Source: an uncultured Bacteroidales bacterium (GTDB lineage Bacteria > Bacteroidota > Bacteroidia > Bacteroidales > Muribaculaceae). From it: a stretch of 40,561 nucleotides of DNA. The translations under genes and the position numbers were made by a program. Each line of letters opens with the position of its first letter. Position 1 is the stretch's first letter. Below the pieces are notes generated by a model. That model made no database searches. It was not told the origin of the DNA and was given only the letters and a program-made list of their open reading frames with translations. The stretch covers positions 1 to 40,561 of the forward strand of contig CACYRK010000026.1 of assembly GCA_902776835.1 (NCBI GenBank). Direction: 5' to 3'. Positions 1-7,819 of this stretch are shown here, in pieces.

Positions 1-39
1 GATGGTACTGCGAAAGTGGGAGAGTAGGTAACCGCCCCC
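1..39 (+). rRNA. rrf: 5S ribosomal RNA, 3' end (partial)
   Basis: The window opens with GATGGTACTGCG followed by GTGGGAGAGTAGGT, the conserved 3' third of bacterial 5S rRNA. The 5' part lies outside the window. A rho-independent terminator follows directly, as expected at the end of an rRNA operon. The exact 3' end, near position 39, is estimated. Confidence 0.9.
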
Positions 40-41
40 TA

Positions 42-70
42 AGAGCCGCGAGCAATCGCGGCTCTTTTTC
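42..70 (+). terminator. rRNA operon terminator
   Basis: A perfect 10-bp stem (AGAGCCGCGA with TCGCGGCTCT) closes a 4-nt loop (GCAA) and runs into a T-rich tract. It lies immediately after the 5S end. Confidence 0.93.
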
Positions 71-82
71 TATATAATAGCC

Positions 83-135
83 CCTCTAGAACTTCTAGAT
101 TATCTAGAACCTCTAGAACTTCTAGAACCTCTAGG
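83..135. repeat. short TCTAGAAC-type repeats after the rRNA operon
   Basis: Several imperfect copies of CTCTAGAAC / TTCTAGAAC lie head to tail between the rRNA terminator and the next promoter. The unit is nearly palindromic around TCTAGA. No function is evident. Confidence 0.7.
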
Positions 136-158
136 ATGCTATAATTTTTGGTGGAAAT

Positions 159-189
159 TTTGGGGATTGGGTAATATTGTGTAAATTTG
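159..189 (+). promoter_or_regulatory. promoter for the MerR-family gene
   Basis: TTTG (159-162) and TAAATTTG (182-189) are separated by 19 bp, matching the Bacteroidota -33/-7 consensus (TTTG, TAnnTTTG). The start codon at 215 lies 25 bp downstream. Confidence 0.75.
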
Positions 190-214
190 CGCCATACGTT
201 TAAAAAATGCACTT

Positions 215-565
215 ATGAGCAACGACACGATGCAAGAATTTGATAAGAAATACTATAAGATTGGTGATGTGGCCAAGATTTTGGGTATCCCAGAGAGCAC
301 ACTGCGCTATTGGGAGTCGCAATTCACCATTATCAAGCCTCGTCGAAACAGTCGCAACGTGCGGTTTTACACTGCTAATGACATCGAGACAATCCGCAAG
401 GTGTATTATCTCGTGAAGGAAAAGGGCTTGAAGTTGGATGCTGCTCAGGCACAAATCCGCGTCAACCGCGATGGTGTAGACAAGCGCTTCGATGTGGTTG
501 AGCGTTTAAAAGGGATAAAAGACCAACTTATTGAGTTGCAAAAGGCAATGGCATCTCGTAACTGA
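215..565 (+). CDS. MerR-family transcriptional regulator
   Basis: This 116-residue protein is a DNA-binding regulator with an N-terminal MerR winged helix-turn-helix at about residues 13-80. The motifs YYKIGDVAKILGIPESTLRYW and RFYTANDIETI are the two helix-turn-helix/wing signatures. A short C-terminal helix (residues 85-112) is the likely dimerisation segment. There is no effector-binding domain and no Cys metal site, so the ligand, if any, cannot be predicted. Short stand-alone MerR proteins of this type are common in Bacteroidales. The start at 215 lies 25 bp after a good promoter; Met6 is a possible alternative start. The gene ends 15 bp before the next one, so the two may be co-transcribed. 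Confidence 0.88.
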   Translation: MSNDTMQEFDKKYYKIGDVAKILGIPESTLRYWESQFTIIKPRRNSRNVRFYTANDIETIRKVYYLVKEKGLKLDAAQAQIRVNRDGVDKRFDVVERLKGIKDQLIELQKAMASRN

Positions 566-580
566 TTAATACAATATATA

Positions 581-1699
581 ATGAAGAAAATATTGCTTAC
601 TCTCGCCCTGTTGTGCAGCATAGCCGTGGGCGAGGCCTGTACATCGGCAATTGTGAGCGGCAAACTTACGTCCAACGGCCGGCCACTGTTGTGGAAAAAC
701 CGTGACACCAACGACCAGAACAACCGTGTGGAGCGCATCGCCGCGCACGACGGATTGCTGGAGTTTGTGGCGTTGTTCGATGCCCGTGACCTTCGTGACA
801 CCGCTGCTTGGATGGGCTTTAATGAGCGTGGTTTTGCCATCATGAACACAGCCTCGTATAACCTTAACAAGGACAATGTAAAGGAAAAGGATATGGACAA
901 AGAAGGCGTGGTGATGCGCTACGCCTTGGAGCGCTGCACAACGGTCGACGATTTTGAGCGCGTGCTTCAGACGCTTCCCAAGCCGCTGGGTGTTGAGGCC
1001 AACTTTGGCGTTATCGATGCGCAGGGCAATGGTGCATATTTCGAGGCTGGCAACTACAGTTACGTGAAATATGACCTCAAAGATGAGCCGAGCGGCATTC
1101 TCACACGCACCAACTATTCGTTTAGTGGTCGCGACGGCGAGGGCTACGGTTATATCCGCCATGAGAATGAGAAATATCTGCTTCGCGACCACATTGCCGC
1201 TGCCGATATTACTCCCGCCGTGTTTACCGAGGGTCTTTCGCGCACGTTCTATCACAGTCAGTTGGGCCGAGATTACACTCACTCGGGCTATAAGTGGGTT
1301 GTTGATCAGGACTTCATAGCGCGCCGCATCTCTACCGCCTCGGTGGTGATTGAGGGCGTGCTGCCTGGCGAGGATGCCTCGCTGACGACGATGTGGATTG
1401 CGTTGGGCTATCCTCCCTGCGCCGACGTGTTTGCCGTATGGACTGGCGAGGGTGGTGTGCCTAAGGAACTTACAGGCACCACAGCCGACAACCATAGCGT
1501 GCAGTGCGACCTTGTGAATGAACGCGAGGCCGAGGTGTTCTCGATAAAGCGCGGCAATGGCAAGTACTACGTCAACTTGAGCAAACTCTATAACGATGAT
1601 GGCACGGGCTACTGCCAAGTGCTTTACGAGAAAAATATGGAGACTTACCGCCGTGGCTACGCTGAGATTCAGCGTCGTCGCGAGGCGTTAAAAAAATGA
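581..1699 (+). CDS. secreted Ntn-hydrolase, C45 / acyl-transferase-like family
   Basis: This is a 372-residue exported amidase-type enzyme. A signal peptide (residues 1-19) ends VGEA and is followed at once by Cys20 in CTSAIVSGK. Removal of the signal peptide would therefore expose Cys20 as an N-terminal nucleophile, the hallmark of cysteine Ntn-hydrolases such as penicillin V acylase, bile-salt hydrolase and isopenicillin-N acyltransferase (C45/C59). Further family motifs are LLWKNRD (about residues 35-41) and LTRTNYS. The substrate is unknown; known relatives cleave amide bonds in peptides, bile-acid conjugates or acyl amides. The gene starts 15 bp after the MerR gene. The sequence before Cys20 (GEA) is a poor lipobox, so a lipoprotein is less likely. 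Confidence 0.8.
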   Translation: MKKILLTLALLCSIAVGEACTSAIVSGKLTSNGRPLLWKNRDTNDQNNRVERIAAHDGLLEFVALFDARDLRDTAAWMGFNERGFAIMNTASYNLNKDNVKEKDMDKEGVVMRYALERCTTVDDFERVLQTLPKPLGVEANFGVIDAQGNGAYFEAGNYSYVKYDLKDEPSGILTRTNYSFSGRDGEGYGYIRHENEKYLLRDHIAAADITPAVFTEGLSRTFYHSQLGRDYTHSGYKWVVDQDFIARRISTASVVIEGVLPGEDASLTTMWIALGYPPCADVFAVWTGEGGVPKELTGTTADNHSVQCDLVNEREAEVFSIKRGNGKYYVNLSKLYNDDGTGYCQVLYEKNMETYRRGYAEIQRRREALKK

Positions 1700-1726
1700 C
1701 AGTATTAACACCTTAATATAATACCT

Positions 1727-1752
1727 GAGGGCGGCCATAGGTCGCCCTTCAA
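1727..1752 (+). terminator. putative terminator after the Ntn-hydrolase gene
   Basis: AGGGCG (1728-1733) pairs with CGCCCT (1743-1748) across a 9-nt loop and is followed by a weak T-rich run. It is a short, only moderately convincing hairpin. Confidence 0.5.
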
Positions 1753-1765
1753 TTGTTATCATTAT

Positions 1766-2155
1766 ATGTCAACAACATTTTGGACCGCATTGGCCACATT
1801 GGGATTGCTCGTCGTTTCAAACATTCTTATGACGTTTGCCTGGTACGGGCACCTGAAATTGCAGACGATGGGCATTTCGTCGAACTGGCCGCTAATAGTT
1901 GTGATTCTCTTTTCGTGGGGAATTGCCTTATTTGAATATTGCTTTATGATTCCGGCCAACCGCATTGGTTACGTTGAGAACGGAGGCCCCTTCTCACTGC
2001 TTGAGTTGAAGGTGCTTCAAGAGGTGATTACTCTCATGGTGTTCTCGGTGTTTGTGACCGTGTTTTTCAAGGGCGAGACCTTGCATTGGAACCACCTGGT
2101 GTCGTTTGCGCTACTTATTTTGGCTGTCTACTTTGCCTTTATGAAGGTGAATTAG
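1766..2155 (+). CDS. DMT-type small membrane protein (DUF486 family)
   Basis: This 129-residue protein has four hydrophobic segments (about residues 6-28, 40-62, 85-102 and 108-126). The motifs TFAWYGHLK, FEYCFMIPANRIGY and FFKGETL are typical of the DUF486/DMT-superfamily proteins found in many Gram-negative bacteria. It should be an inner-membrane protein. The substrate is unknown, and the family is annotated as transporter-like only from its fold. It stands alone between a hairpin upstream and a convergent gene pair downstream. No clear TAnnTTTG promoter is visible close to the start. Confidence 0.85.
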   Translation: MSTTFWTALATLGLLVVSNILMTFAWYGHLKLQTMGISSNWPLIVVILFSWGIALFEYCFMIPANRIGYVENGGPFSLLELKVLQEVITLMVFSVFVTVFFKGETLHWNHLVSFALLILAVYFAFMKVN

Positions 2156-2165
2156 CGGCTCGGTA

Positions 2166-2846
2166 TCATTTTAATCGGTACATATAGCCGAGGGTAACCA
2201 TTATCGACATGCCCGATGACCCTGAGAAGACATCCTTCTTTCGGTTGCCGAATATGTCACGCAGTCCGTAGTAAAAGCGTCCCTCGAGGGTATATGAACT
2301 TTTATTGTGCGAAATCAATTCCAGCCCGGCTCCGGCACTGATGCCGTAGTCGAGCCGGTTTTTTACATCCATCGACATTTGCTCCACGCTGCGGTTAGCG
2401 ATGGGAAAGTCGGCGATTCCAGCAATGTTGTTGTAGTCGAAGTTGGCGCTGGTGGATGTAGCAATCATATATCCAATTTCCGGCCCGGCATTGAAAAAGC
2501 CGTGCAGTTTGTTGTTGCCGAAATACACGTGTGTGAGCAGCGGCACCTGCACATAGGTGAGGTGGCGGCTGTAGTCGTAGTTGTAGCCTTCGAAATTCTC
2601 CTTCCATCCTCGCTGCTCGATGTTGAACTCGGCAATCAGACCGAAGTTTCGTTCCTCGACATACCGTACTACGCCGCCCACCATGTATCCTTGCAGGAAA
2701 CTTTGTGGCACGGTGGGGTTGAACTGCATGCGCGATAGCGTGATGCCGCCCTTAGCGCCCACGGCGAAACTGCCCTCGTAGTGAGTTTGCGAGGTGGCGA
2801 GCAGTGCCGTTAAGGCAATGAGGAGAAATGTTAAGGCACGATTCAT
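2166..2846 (-). CDS. PorT-like outer-membrane beta-barrel protein
   Basis: This 226-residue protein has a signal peptide (residues 1-19, ending LLATSQ). The rest is alternating amphipathic strands: FAVGAKGGITLSRM near the N-terminus, FGLIAEFNIEQRGW in the middle, and a C-terminal strand ending in hydrophobic/aromatic residues (GYMYRLK). That is the pattern of the PorT/outer-membrane beta-barrel families of Bacteroidota. An outer-membrane location is inferred. Its start codon overlaps the stop of the upstream LysM gene by 4 bp (ATGA), so the two are translationally coupled and probably work together in the envelope. No specific substrate can be assigned. Confidence 0.82.
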   Translation of the reverse strand: MNRALTFLLIALTALLATSQTHYEGSFAVGAKGGITLSRMQFNPTVPQSFLQGYMVGGVVRYVEERNFGLIAEFNIEQRGWKENFEGYNYDYSRHLTYVQVPLLTHVYFGNNKLHGFFNAGPEIGYMIATSTSANFDYNNIAGIADFPIANRSVEQMSMDVKNRLDYGISAGAGLELISHNKSSYTLEGRFYYGLRDIFGNRKKDVFSGSSGMSIMVTLGYMYRLK

Positions 2847-4918
2847 TTCACCATTGTTTCGATCTGGTGGTCGGTTGAGAAGTGCACGATGTCGATGGCC
2901 TGATTCACGTATCCGCCCCAGTTGGTCTCGCGCTCAAAGCGGAAACTGGTCTGGATGCCACGGTGCTGAGGAGTCTGCTCGTCGATGCGGTTGTTGGCGT
3001 CGAGCGACTTAAGCAGGAACATCGCTGTGTCGAAGCCCAGCAGGCACATGTTGGGGTAGGATACCAGCATCGACCCGCCAAACCATCGCGAGTAGAGTGC
3101 TTCGATGTCGCGTGTGCGGAATCCCTTAGAGTTAAAGAAACGCGCGAACATATAGGTGTCAATATCCTGCAGGTCAGTTTGGTAGTCTTTCAGATAGAGC
3201 ATGTACTCTGGATAGCCCAGCAGCACCATTTCGCAGTCGAAACGCTCACTTTTGGTCTGCTTGAGAGCCTTGACGGTCTTGCGCAGAATCTCCTTGTTGC
3301 CAGAAGACGGAATGAACACATACTTCGTGCCGGGGTTCATGGCATTTGACAGTTTGGAGTAACTGAGTTCGGTGCCCACGCTCAGAGAGGTGGAGTACTG
3401 GCCATTGCTCTGGATGTGAGTCTTTATGTCGGAGAAGATTTCCTTGTCGTCGGTGTCGGTGTCTTCAAGGTAAATCACGTTGTAATCGTTGAACTGCGTG
3501 TCGAACCATCGCAGGACGTTCTTGGTGAAGGTCGACGTCGGGGTGTTTACCTGATACACCATGGGGTTGTTCAGGTAGTCGTCGTTCTTTGCCGAGAAGC
3601 AGTTGATTACCGGCACGTTGTTTTCCTGGCCGAAGGCATTGATTCGCTCGAGTTGCTTGGGCTCGCTGGGAGCGATAATCATGTCCATGTCCTTCAGTGC
3701 CGGGAGTTTCAGCAGGCTGTCGGTGATGTTGAGGTTGTGCTGTGTGTCGTAGACGCTCAGGTTCACCTTCTTGCCGATGTCGTTTTTGAGGCTGTCAACG
3801 GCAATGAGGAAGCCCTTGTAGAAGTCGGTATAGAGATAAGCCTGCTTGGGTGCCGCCTCCTTGTGGAGTTGGAACGGCAGGATAATGGCGATGTTGATTT
3901 CGGTGTTGTGTCGGTCGGAGACGATTGTCTCGTAAATGTTGTCGATAATAGGGCTGTAATAGCGCTCCATCTCAGCAAGAGGCATTGTTTCCACCTCAGC
4001 GCGCACGGGCATGGTGAATCGTTGCGGCACGAGCAGCACCTTGCCACGGCGCGGCTTTTTCACGTCGGGATTGGCGGCAATCAGTTCATCGGTGGTCACG
4101 CCAAAGCGGCGGGCAATCGAGTAGAACGACTCTTCGTCCTCGACTTTGTAGTTGATAAATCGCACCGTCTCCTTGTCGTAGAAGATGGGAATCGCGTTGC
4201 CCGGCTCCACCTTCACGACCTCGCCCTCAACGTATTTGTCGGGCGTGAGGCGCGGATTCAGCGTCAATATGCTGGGCACCTGTGTATTGAATTTCTTTGC
4301 CACGGTGTACAGGTTGTCGTCGGTCGCGAGCGTGTAGAATACAAATTTCGGCTCGGCTTTGGCCGTTGTGTCAGGAACCTCGGCAAATGCCTCTTCAACC
4401 TTCTTCGACGGCTTTTTCGGTAGGGGGATGACAATTGTGTCGCCTGCTTTGAGACCCTTGGCGATGCGCGGGTTGGCGGCAATCAACTCGTCTTGGGTGA
4501 TGCCATAGGAGCGCGATAGTCCGTAGATGGTCTCTCCCGACTTCACCAGGTGCGTCACTGGCTTGTCGCTCTCGTCGACCACGTGGCTCTTCTTCGCCAC
4601 GGCAACGTTTGCTGCGTCGGGCTTGAGCACGTCGGGCGTGTGGTAGTCGTCCACGGGCAAGAAGAGCATTTGTTTCTTAAACAGGCCGTTAGCGGCATCG
4701 GGGTTGTATCGCACCACGTCTTCTACGGTCACGCCCATGAGTTGAGCCACCTCGGAGAGCGTCTCACGGTTCTTTACCTCATAGTAGTAATAATATGCGT
4801 TGCCAATGGTTTTGACAGGCAGCGGCAGTTGCGCTTTAACCGTCGAAGCAAAGCACAGGCAAGCGATTGCCAAGCAAGCGAGATGTTTCATATTGTTCAT
4901 CTTCAGTAGATTTTTCAT
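2843..4918 (-). CDS. LysM-repeat protein with periplasmic ligand-binding-like domain
   Basis: This 691-residue exported protein has a signal peptide (about residues 1-30, ending STVKAQ). Four LysM modules follow at about residues 44-89, 121-166, 192-238 and 254-299; examples are VKSGETIYGLSRSYGI with IAANP and VEDEESFYSIARRFGV with IAANPDV. LysM modules bind N-acetylglucosamine-containing glycans such as peptidoglycan. The C-terminal half, from about residue 341 (INIAIILPFQL), resembles type-1 periplasmic ligand-binding domains, as in amino-acid receptors. Such fusions are common in Bacteroidota and may tie an envelope sensor or assembly factor to the cell wall. The stop overlaps the start of the beta-barrel gene downstream. 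Met7 or Met10 are possible alternative starts. Confidence 0.87.
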   Translation of the reverse strand: MKNLLKMNNMKHLACLAIACLCFASTVKAQLPLPVKTIGNAYYYYYEVKNRETLSEVAQLMGVTVEDVVRYNPDAANGLFKKQMLFLPVDDYHTPDVLKPDAANVAVAKKSHVVDESDKPVTHLVKSGETIYGLSRSYGITQDELIAANPRIAKGLKAGDTIVIPLPKKPSKKVEEAFAEVPDTTAKAEPKFVFYTLATDDNLYTVAKKFNTQVPSILTLNPRLTPDKYVEGEVVKVEPGNAIPIFYDKETVRFINYKVEDEESFYSIARRFGVTTDELIAANPDVKKPRRGKVLLVPQRFTMPVRAEVETMPLAEMERYYSPIIDNIYETIVSDRHNTEINIAIILPFQLHKEAAPKQAYLYTDFYKGFLIAVDSLKNDIGKKVNLSVYDTQHNLNITDSLLKLPALKDMDMIIAPSEPKQLERINAFGQENNVPVINCFSAKNDDYLNNPMVYQVNTPTSTFTKNVLRWFDTQFNDYNVIYLEDTDTDDKEIFSDIKTHIQSNGQYSTSLSVGTELSYSKLSNAMNPGTKYVFIPSSGNKEILRKTVKALKQTKSERFDCEMVLLGYPEYMLYLKDYQTDLQDIDTYMFARFFNSKGFRTRDIEALYSRWFGGSMLVSYPNMCLLGFDTAMFLLKSLDANNRIDEQTPQHRGIQTSFRFERETNWGGYVNQAIDIVHFSTDHQIETMVK

Positions 4919-4955
4919 TGTTGTGGTACCTCGCCAATGCGAGGCTTACAAATTG

Positions 4956-4963
4956 CAAAATTA
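4956..4963 (-). promoter_or_regulatory. candidate -7 element for the LysM/beta-barrel operon
   Basis: On the minus strand this reads TAATTTTG, a match to TAnnTTTG, 38 bp upstream of the start codon. The nearest TTTG (4988-4991) is 24 bp away, longer than the usual 19-21 bp, so the -33 box is uncertain. Confidence 0.5.
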
Positions 4964-5088
4964 GTAATAATTTTGGAAATTCACCCCCAAAATCGTCATT
5001 TACTTGAAAAAACCTACTTTTTGCTCCTGCCGTTTGGTTCCAACGGTTGATATTTTGGGTTTAACCCAAATCGTTCATTAGAACGGAG

Positions 5089-5193
5089 TTATGTTATTCT
5101 GGATTGTTCTACGGTAGTGCTTTTAGCATTAATCAAAAAACATCCAGCAAACACAATTAATACAATCAATAAAAGAATTACAATCTTTTTCAT
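5089..5193 (-). CDS. small lipoprotein-like peptide (34 aa)
   Basis: A short reading frame starts ATG at 5193, 21 bp after the stop of the transglutaminase-like gene, and encodes 34 residues. Its N-terminus is MKKIVILLLIVLIVFAGC: a positive start, a hydrophobic stretch, then a lipobox-like FAGC with Cys18. A 16-residue tail (FLINAKSTTVEQSRIT) follows. If real, it would be a very small lipoprotein or membrane peptide made from the same transcript as its neighbour. The layout and the signal-like sequence support it; the small size and lack of a recognised family weaken it. It could also be the remnant of a longer lipoprotein. Confidence 0.5.
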   Translation of the reverse strand: MKKIVILLLIVLIVFAGCFLINAKSTTVEQSRIT

Positions 5194-5214
5194 AAATAAC
5201 ATTGATTAATATGT

Positions 5215-5748
5215 TTAATTTTGGTGGTTAATATCCTTGATAGTGAGACATTTATTGCCAAGTACGTCGTAGATGCTTGCATCGAAATAGTAGGCTTTGC
5301 CGTTTATCTGCAGTTCAACAAAGTCGTGGTCCTTGACAAAGTTGCTCCAGCGCCCGCTTGGAACAACCGTCTTCAAAATGGTGCAAATATTTAGTCCGCA
5401 GTTTTTCACATAACCCACAACGGGCCTGCTACGCTCCCTGAAGCCATTGCTTTCAAGTGCCTGGTTGCAGATTGCAGAACAGAGTTGGGCATAGCCCACA
5501 CAGTTGGCTTTGCCACCAGCGATGTCGTTTTGCACGTCGAATTGCAACCCGCTGGCCGTCATCTCGAGGCTGTAGTCGATAATCTCATCCAGCGTCATGC
5601 CGCGGCATTCGTGGTCAACACGGGCACTAAGATCACGGGGCAGTGAGTAGGTTGCCGTTCTGGTGCCGGTTTTAACCAGCGAGAACGATGTGAGCAGTAT
5701 TGTTATTACCGCTACTGTGGTTGCGAGTATTAATATCTTTTTCTTCAT
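5215..5748 (-). CDS. exported transglutaminase-like (papain-fold) protein
   Basis: This 177-residue protein is anchored or exported by an N-terminal hydrophobic segment (about residues 4-24). The rest carries a transglutaminase-core triad: Cys83 in GKANCVGYAQLC, His141 in DHDFVEL and Asp156 in YYFDASIYD. These match the C...H...D order of bacterial transglutaminase-like cysteine hydrolases, so a periplasmic protease, amidase or cross-linking role is possible; the substrate is unknown. An in-frame extension upstream to 5853 is open, but a good promoter (TTG/TAAATTTG at 5767-5798) lies inside it and MKKK begins a normal signal sequence, so 5748 is chosen as the start. A small lipoprotein-like ORF follows at 21 bp. 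Confidence 0.75.
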   Translation of the reverse strand: MKKKILILATTVAVITILLTSFSLVKTGTRTATYSLPRDLSARVDHECRGMTLDEIIDYSLEMTASGLQFDVQNDIAGGKANCVGYAQLCSAICNQALESNGFRERSRPVVGYVKNCGLNICTILKTVVPSGRWSNFVKDHDFVELQINGKAYYFDASIYDVLGNKCLTIKDINHQN

Positions 5749-5766
5749 CGCTTCGTTTTTTTCTTG

Positions 5767-5798
5767 CAAATTTATACGTGATGTGTTGAGTTTGTCAA
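5767..5798 (-). promoter_or_regulatory. promoter for the transglutaminase-like gene
   Basis: On the minus strand, TTG (5796-5798) and TAAATTTG (5767-5774) are 21 bp apart. The -7 box ends 18 bp before the start at 5748. This placement rejects the longer upstream reading frame. Confidence 0.75.
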
Positions 5799-5867
5799 CA
5801 TTTTCATGTGGATATTGTATGAATTGCTGCGAAGGATGTATGAATTTGCTCACCTATGGTCGATAGA

Positions 5868-5899
5868 TTTGGAAAATACGTCATAAAGCAGTAATTTTG
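5868..5899 (+). promoter_or_regulatory. promoter for the tRNA methyltransferase gene
   Basis: TTTG (5868-5871) and TAATTTTG (5892-5899) are separated by 20 bp, 25 bp ahead of the start codon at 5925. Confidence 0.8.
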
Positions 5900-5924
5900 A
5901 CCTCAGTTTTAAATCTATTGTGAT

Positions 5925-6638
5925 ATGCGAGAGCGAGTGTTTCGATTCAAGCAGTTTGCCGTGCGTCATGAGCGTGCAGCGATGAAATTGGGCACCGACG
6001 GTGTGCTGCTCGGTGCGTGGGCCGAAGTGGCCAGCGCGCGCCGTGTGCTTGACGTGGGCACCGGCTGTGGCGTGATTGCCTTGATGGTGGCACAGCGCAA
6101 CCGGCAGGCCATAATCGACGCTATCGACATCGATGTGGATGGGGTGGAGGAGTCGGCCCAGAATTTCGCCGCATCGCCGTGGGCCGACCGCTTGAGGGCC
6201 GTTGTGGCCGACGTCAACGACTACGCCCTAGCCGAGCGTTACGACCACATTGTGTCGAACCCGCCATATTTCGAGAATGGTGTGCTGCCACCCGAGGCTG
6301 CCCGCCGCGATGCCCGTCATACCACCACACTCACTTACGACAACCTGCTGTACAACGCGCGGCGGCTGCTCACGACTGGTGGCATGCTGTCGATAATCAC
6401 ACCCGCCGATGCCCACGGCAGCGTTGTTGCCGCCGCGGCCTTTCACAGCATGCGCATTGTGCGGCTCACCCAGGTGGTGCCTGTTGCCGGCCATCCCGCC
6501 AAGCGGCTCTTGTGGCAACTTGTAGCCGGCTGTAATGGTAGCGACATAGCGACCGACACGCTCGTCATCGAGAGCGAGCCGGGGGTGTTTACCGATGAGT
6601 ATCGCCGATTAACAGCCGATTTCTACCTTAAATTTTAG
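5925..6638 (+). CDS. trmN6: tRNA1(Val) (adenine(37)-N6)-methyltransferase, TrmN6/YfiC-like
   Basis: This 237-residue cytoplasmic SAM-dependent methyltransferase is predicted to methylate N6 of A37 in tRNA-Val. The N-terminal FRFKQFAVRHERAAMKLGTDGVLLG is the family's signature region. The SAM-binding loop is VLDVGTGCGVIAL (residues 41-53), and the catalytic/adenine-binding motif is SNPPYF (NPPY at 112-115). The length matches the family. The gene converges on the dihydrouridine synthase gene and their 3' ends overlap by 11 bp, so two tRNA-modification genes sit tail to tail. The assignment to TrmN6 rather than a related N6-adenine methyltransferase rests on the N-terminal motif. Confidence 0.88.
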   Translation: MRERVFRFKQFAVRHERAAMKLGTDGVLLGAWAEVASARRVLDVGTGCGVIALMVAQRNRQAIIDAIDIDVDGVEESAQNFAASPWADRLRAVVADVNDYALAERYDHIVSNPPYFENGVLPPEAARRDARHTTTLTYDNLLYNARRLLTTGGMLSIITPADAHGSVVAAAAFHSMRIVRLTQVVPVAGHPAKRLLWQLVAGCNGSDIATDTLVIESEPGVFTDEYRRLTADFYLKF

Positions 6639-7563
6639 AGATGTAATCTGTGATGCAGTCTTGGGACGCTTGCTCGTAGTGTGCGAGCGAGTTGGCTTTC
6701 TTGATGGCCTTGCGCAAGCGATGGCCGGCGTCGGGCAGGAAGTATTCCCACAGGGCCTGCATGCGCCGCAGCAGTTGGTGGTCGCCGCCTGTGAGGCGTT
6801 CGCGGTAGCCGTCGAAGAGCATCTGGTGGAAGTCAAGCAGTCTGTCGGCCCTGTCGGGGCACAGCATGTGCGGATGTGCCACAAGTCCGCGCCCAATCAT
6901 CACGCCCGCAAGTTTGGGAAATCGCCTCAAAGTGTCGTCAATGTGCTGTAATTCAGTTAAGTCGCCATTGTAATTGATGGGGTAGGGCGAAGCGGCAAGT
7001 AGTGCCCCGAACTGCTCGGTCAACAGTTCGCCGCCATATTGCTGCAAGCCTATGCGGGGATGCACCGTGATGTGTGTTGGCCGCAACAGTTCCATCAGAG
7101 GCAAGATGTCGCGCCACTGGCTAGCGTCGTCCCATCCTAGCCGCATCTTCACGCTATAACTCATGCCGTCGACCGCCGCCAGCGCCGTGAACAGTTGCCT
7201 TACAGCCTCAGGGTGCCGCAACATGCCGCAGCCTTGTCCGTTTATTCCCTTGAGGGCTATCGGCTTGAACGGGCAGCCCAAATTTATGTCAACCCGGCTG
7301 TAGCGCAGCGCCTTCAGCCGCTCGGCCATCAGTACGGCATCGAGAGGGCGGCAAGCGAGGATTTGTGGAATGACAGTGTGGTGTCTGCAGTGTTCGGGAT
7401 CGATGTCGGCCAGGTCGCGCCGGCGTGGCTCGCCATGCTCCACGCGCATGAACGGTGCTACATAGGCGTCGATGTCGCCGAATGTCATGGCATGCGCCTC
7501 GCGCCACACGCAGTCGGTAAAACCCTGCAACGGAGCGGCAAAAAGTTCAGTGTCGATAATCAT
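6628..7563 (-). CDS. dus: tRNA-dihydrouridine synthase family protein
   Basis: This 311-residue FMN-dependent enzyme reduces uridines to dihydrouridine in the tRNA D-loop. The TIM-barrel start APLQGFTD (residues 10-17) is the flavin-binding signature. VDINLGCPFKP contains the conserved Cys97, the expected proton donor, and is followed by GQGCGMLRHP. Later motifs are VKMRLGWDD, THITVHPR (the usual VHGR/HxR motif) and INYNGDL, with MIGRGLVAHP near the C-terminus binding phosphate. The subfamily is uncertain: the sequence resembles the DusC-like or Bacteroidota Dus group rather than DusA. The 3' end overlaps the convergent methyltransferase gene by 11 bp. Confidence 0.88.
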   Translation of the reverse strand: MIIDTELFAAPLQGFTDCVWREAHAMTFGDIDAYVAPFMRVEHGEPRRRDLADIDPEHCRHHTVIPQILACRPLDAVLMAERLKALRYSRVDINLGCPFKPIALKGINGQGCGMLRHPEAVRQLFTALAAVDGMSYSVKMRLGWDDASQWRDILPLMELLRPTHITVHPRIGLQQYGGELLTEQFGALLAASPYPINYNGDLTELQHIDDTLRRFPKLAGVMIGRGLVAHPHMLCPDRADRLLDFHQMLFDGYRERLTGGDHQLLRRMQALWEYFLPDAGHRLRKAIKKANSLAHYEQASQDCITDYISKI

Positions 7564-7603
7564 GGATAATACGTATTCAAAACTGATGGTCAGGATTGAC
7601 TCA

Positions 7604-7611
7604 CAAAGGTA
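7604..7611 (-). promoter_or_regulatory. candidate -7 element for the dus gene
   Basis: On the minus strand this reads TACCTTTG, a TAnnTTTG match, 40 bp before the start codon. No TTTG box is visible at the usual 19-21 bp spacing. Confidence 0.45.
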
Positions 7612-7680
7612 GTGATAATTTTACGCAAATAGCCGAAATAATTAAATTTTCTCAAGAATACATATTTTTATACTGTCTTT

Positions 7681-7712
7681 TTTGTGTGTTTTTGTAAAAA
7701 TATCTACTTTTG
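7681..7712 (+). promoter_or_regulatory. promoter for the propeller-like secreted protein
   Basis: TTTG (7681-7684) and TACTTTTG (7705-7712) are exactly 20 bp apart. This predicts a 5' UTR of about 100 nt before the start at 7820. The rest of the 7564-7819 gap is AT-rich and holds no other clear element. Confidence 0.75.
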
Positions 7713-7819
7713 TGGATATTTTATTCCTTTTTTACCTGCGCAGAGTATTAAGGTGTCCTGGCTTTGGGCTTGGTTTGTTTAATTTTTTTTCAAAGGACTC
7801 CACTTTAAAATGATTTACT

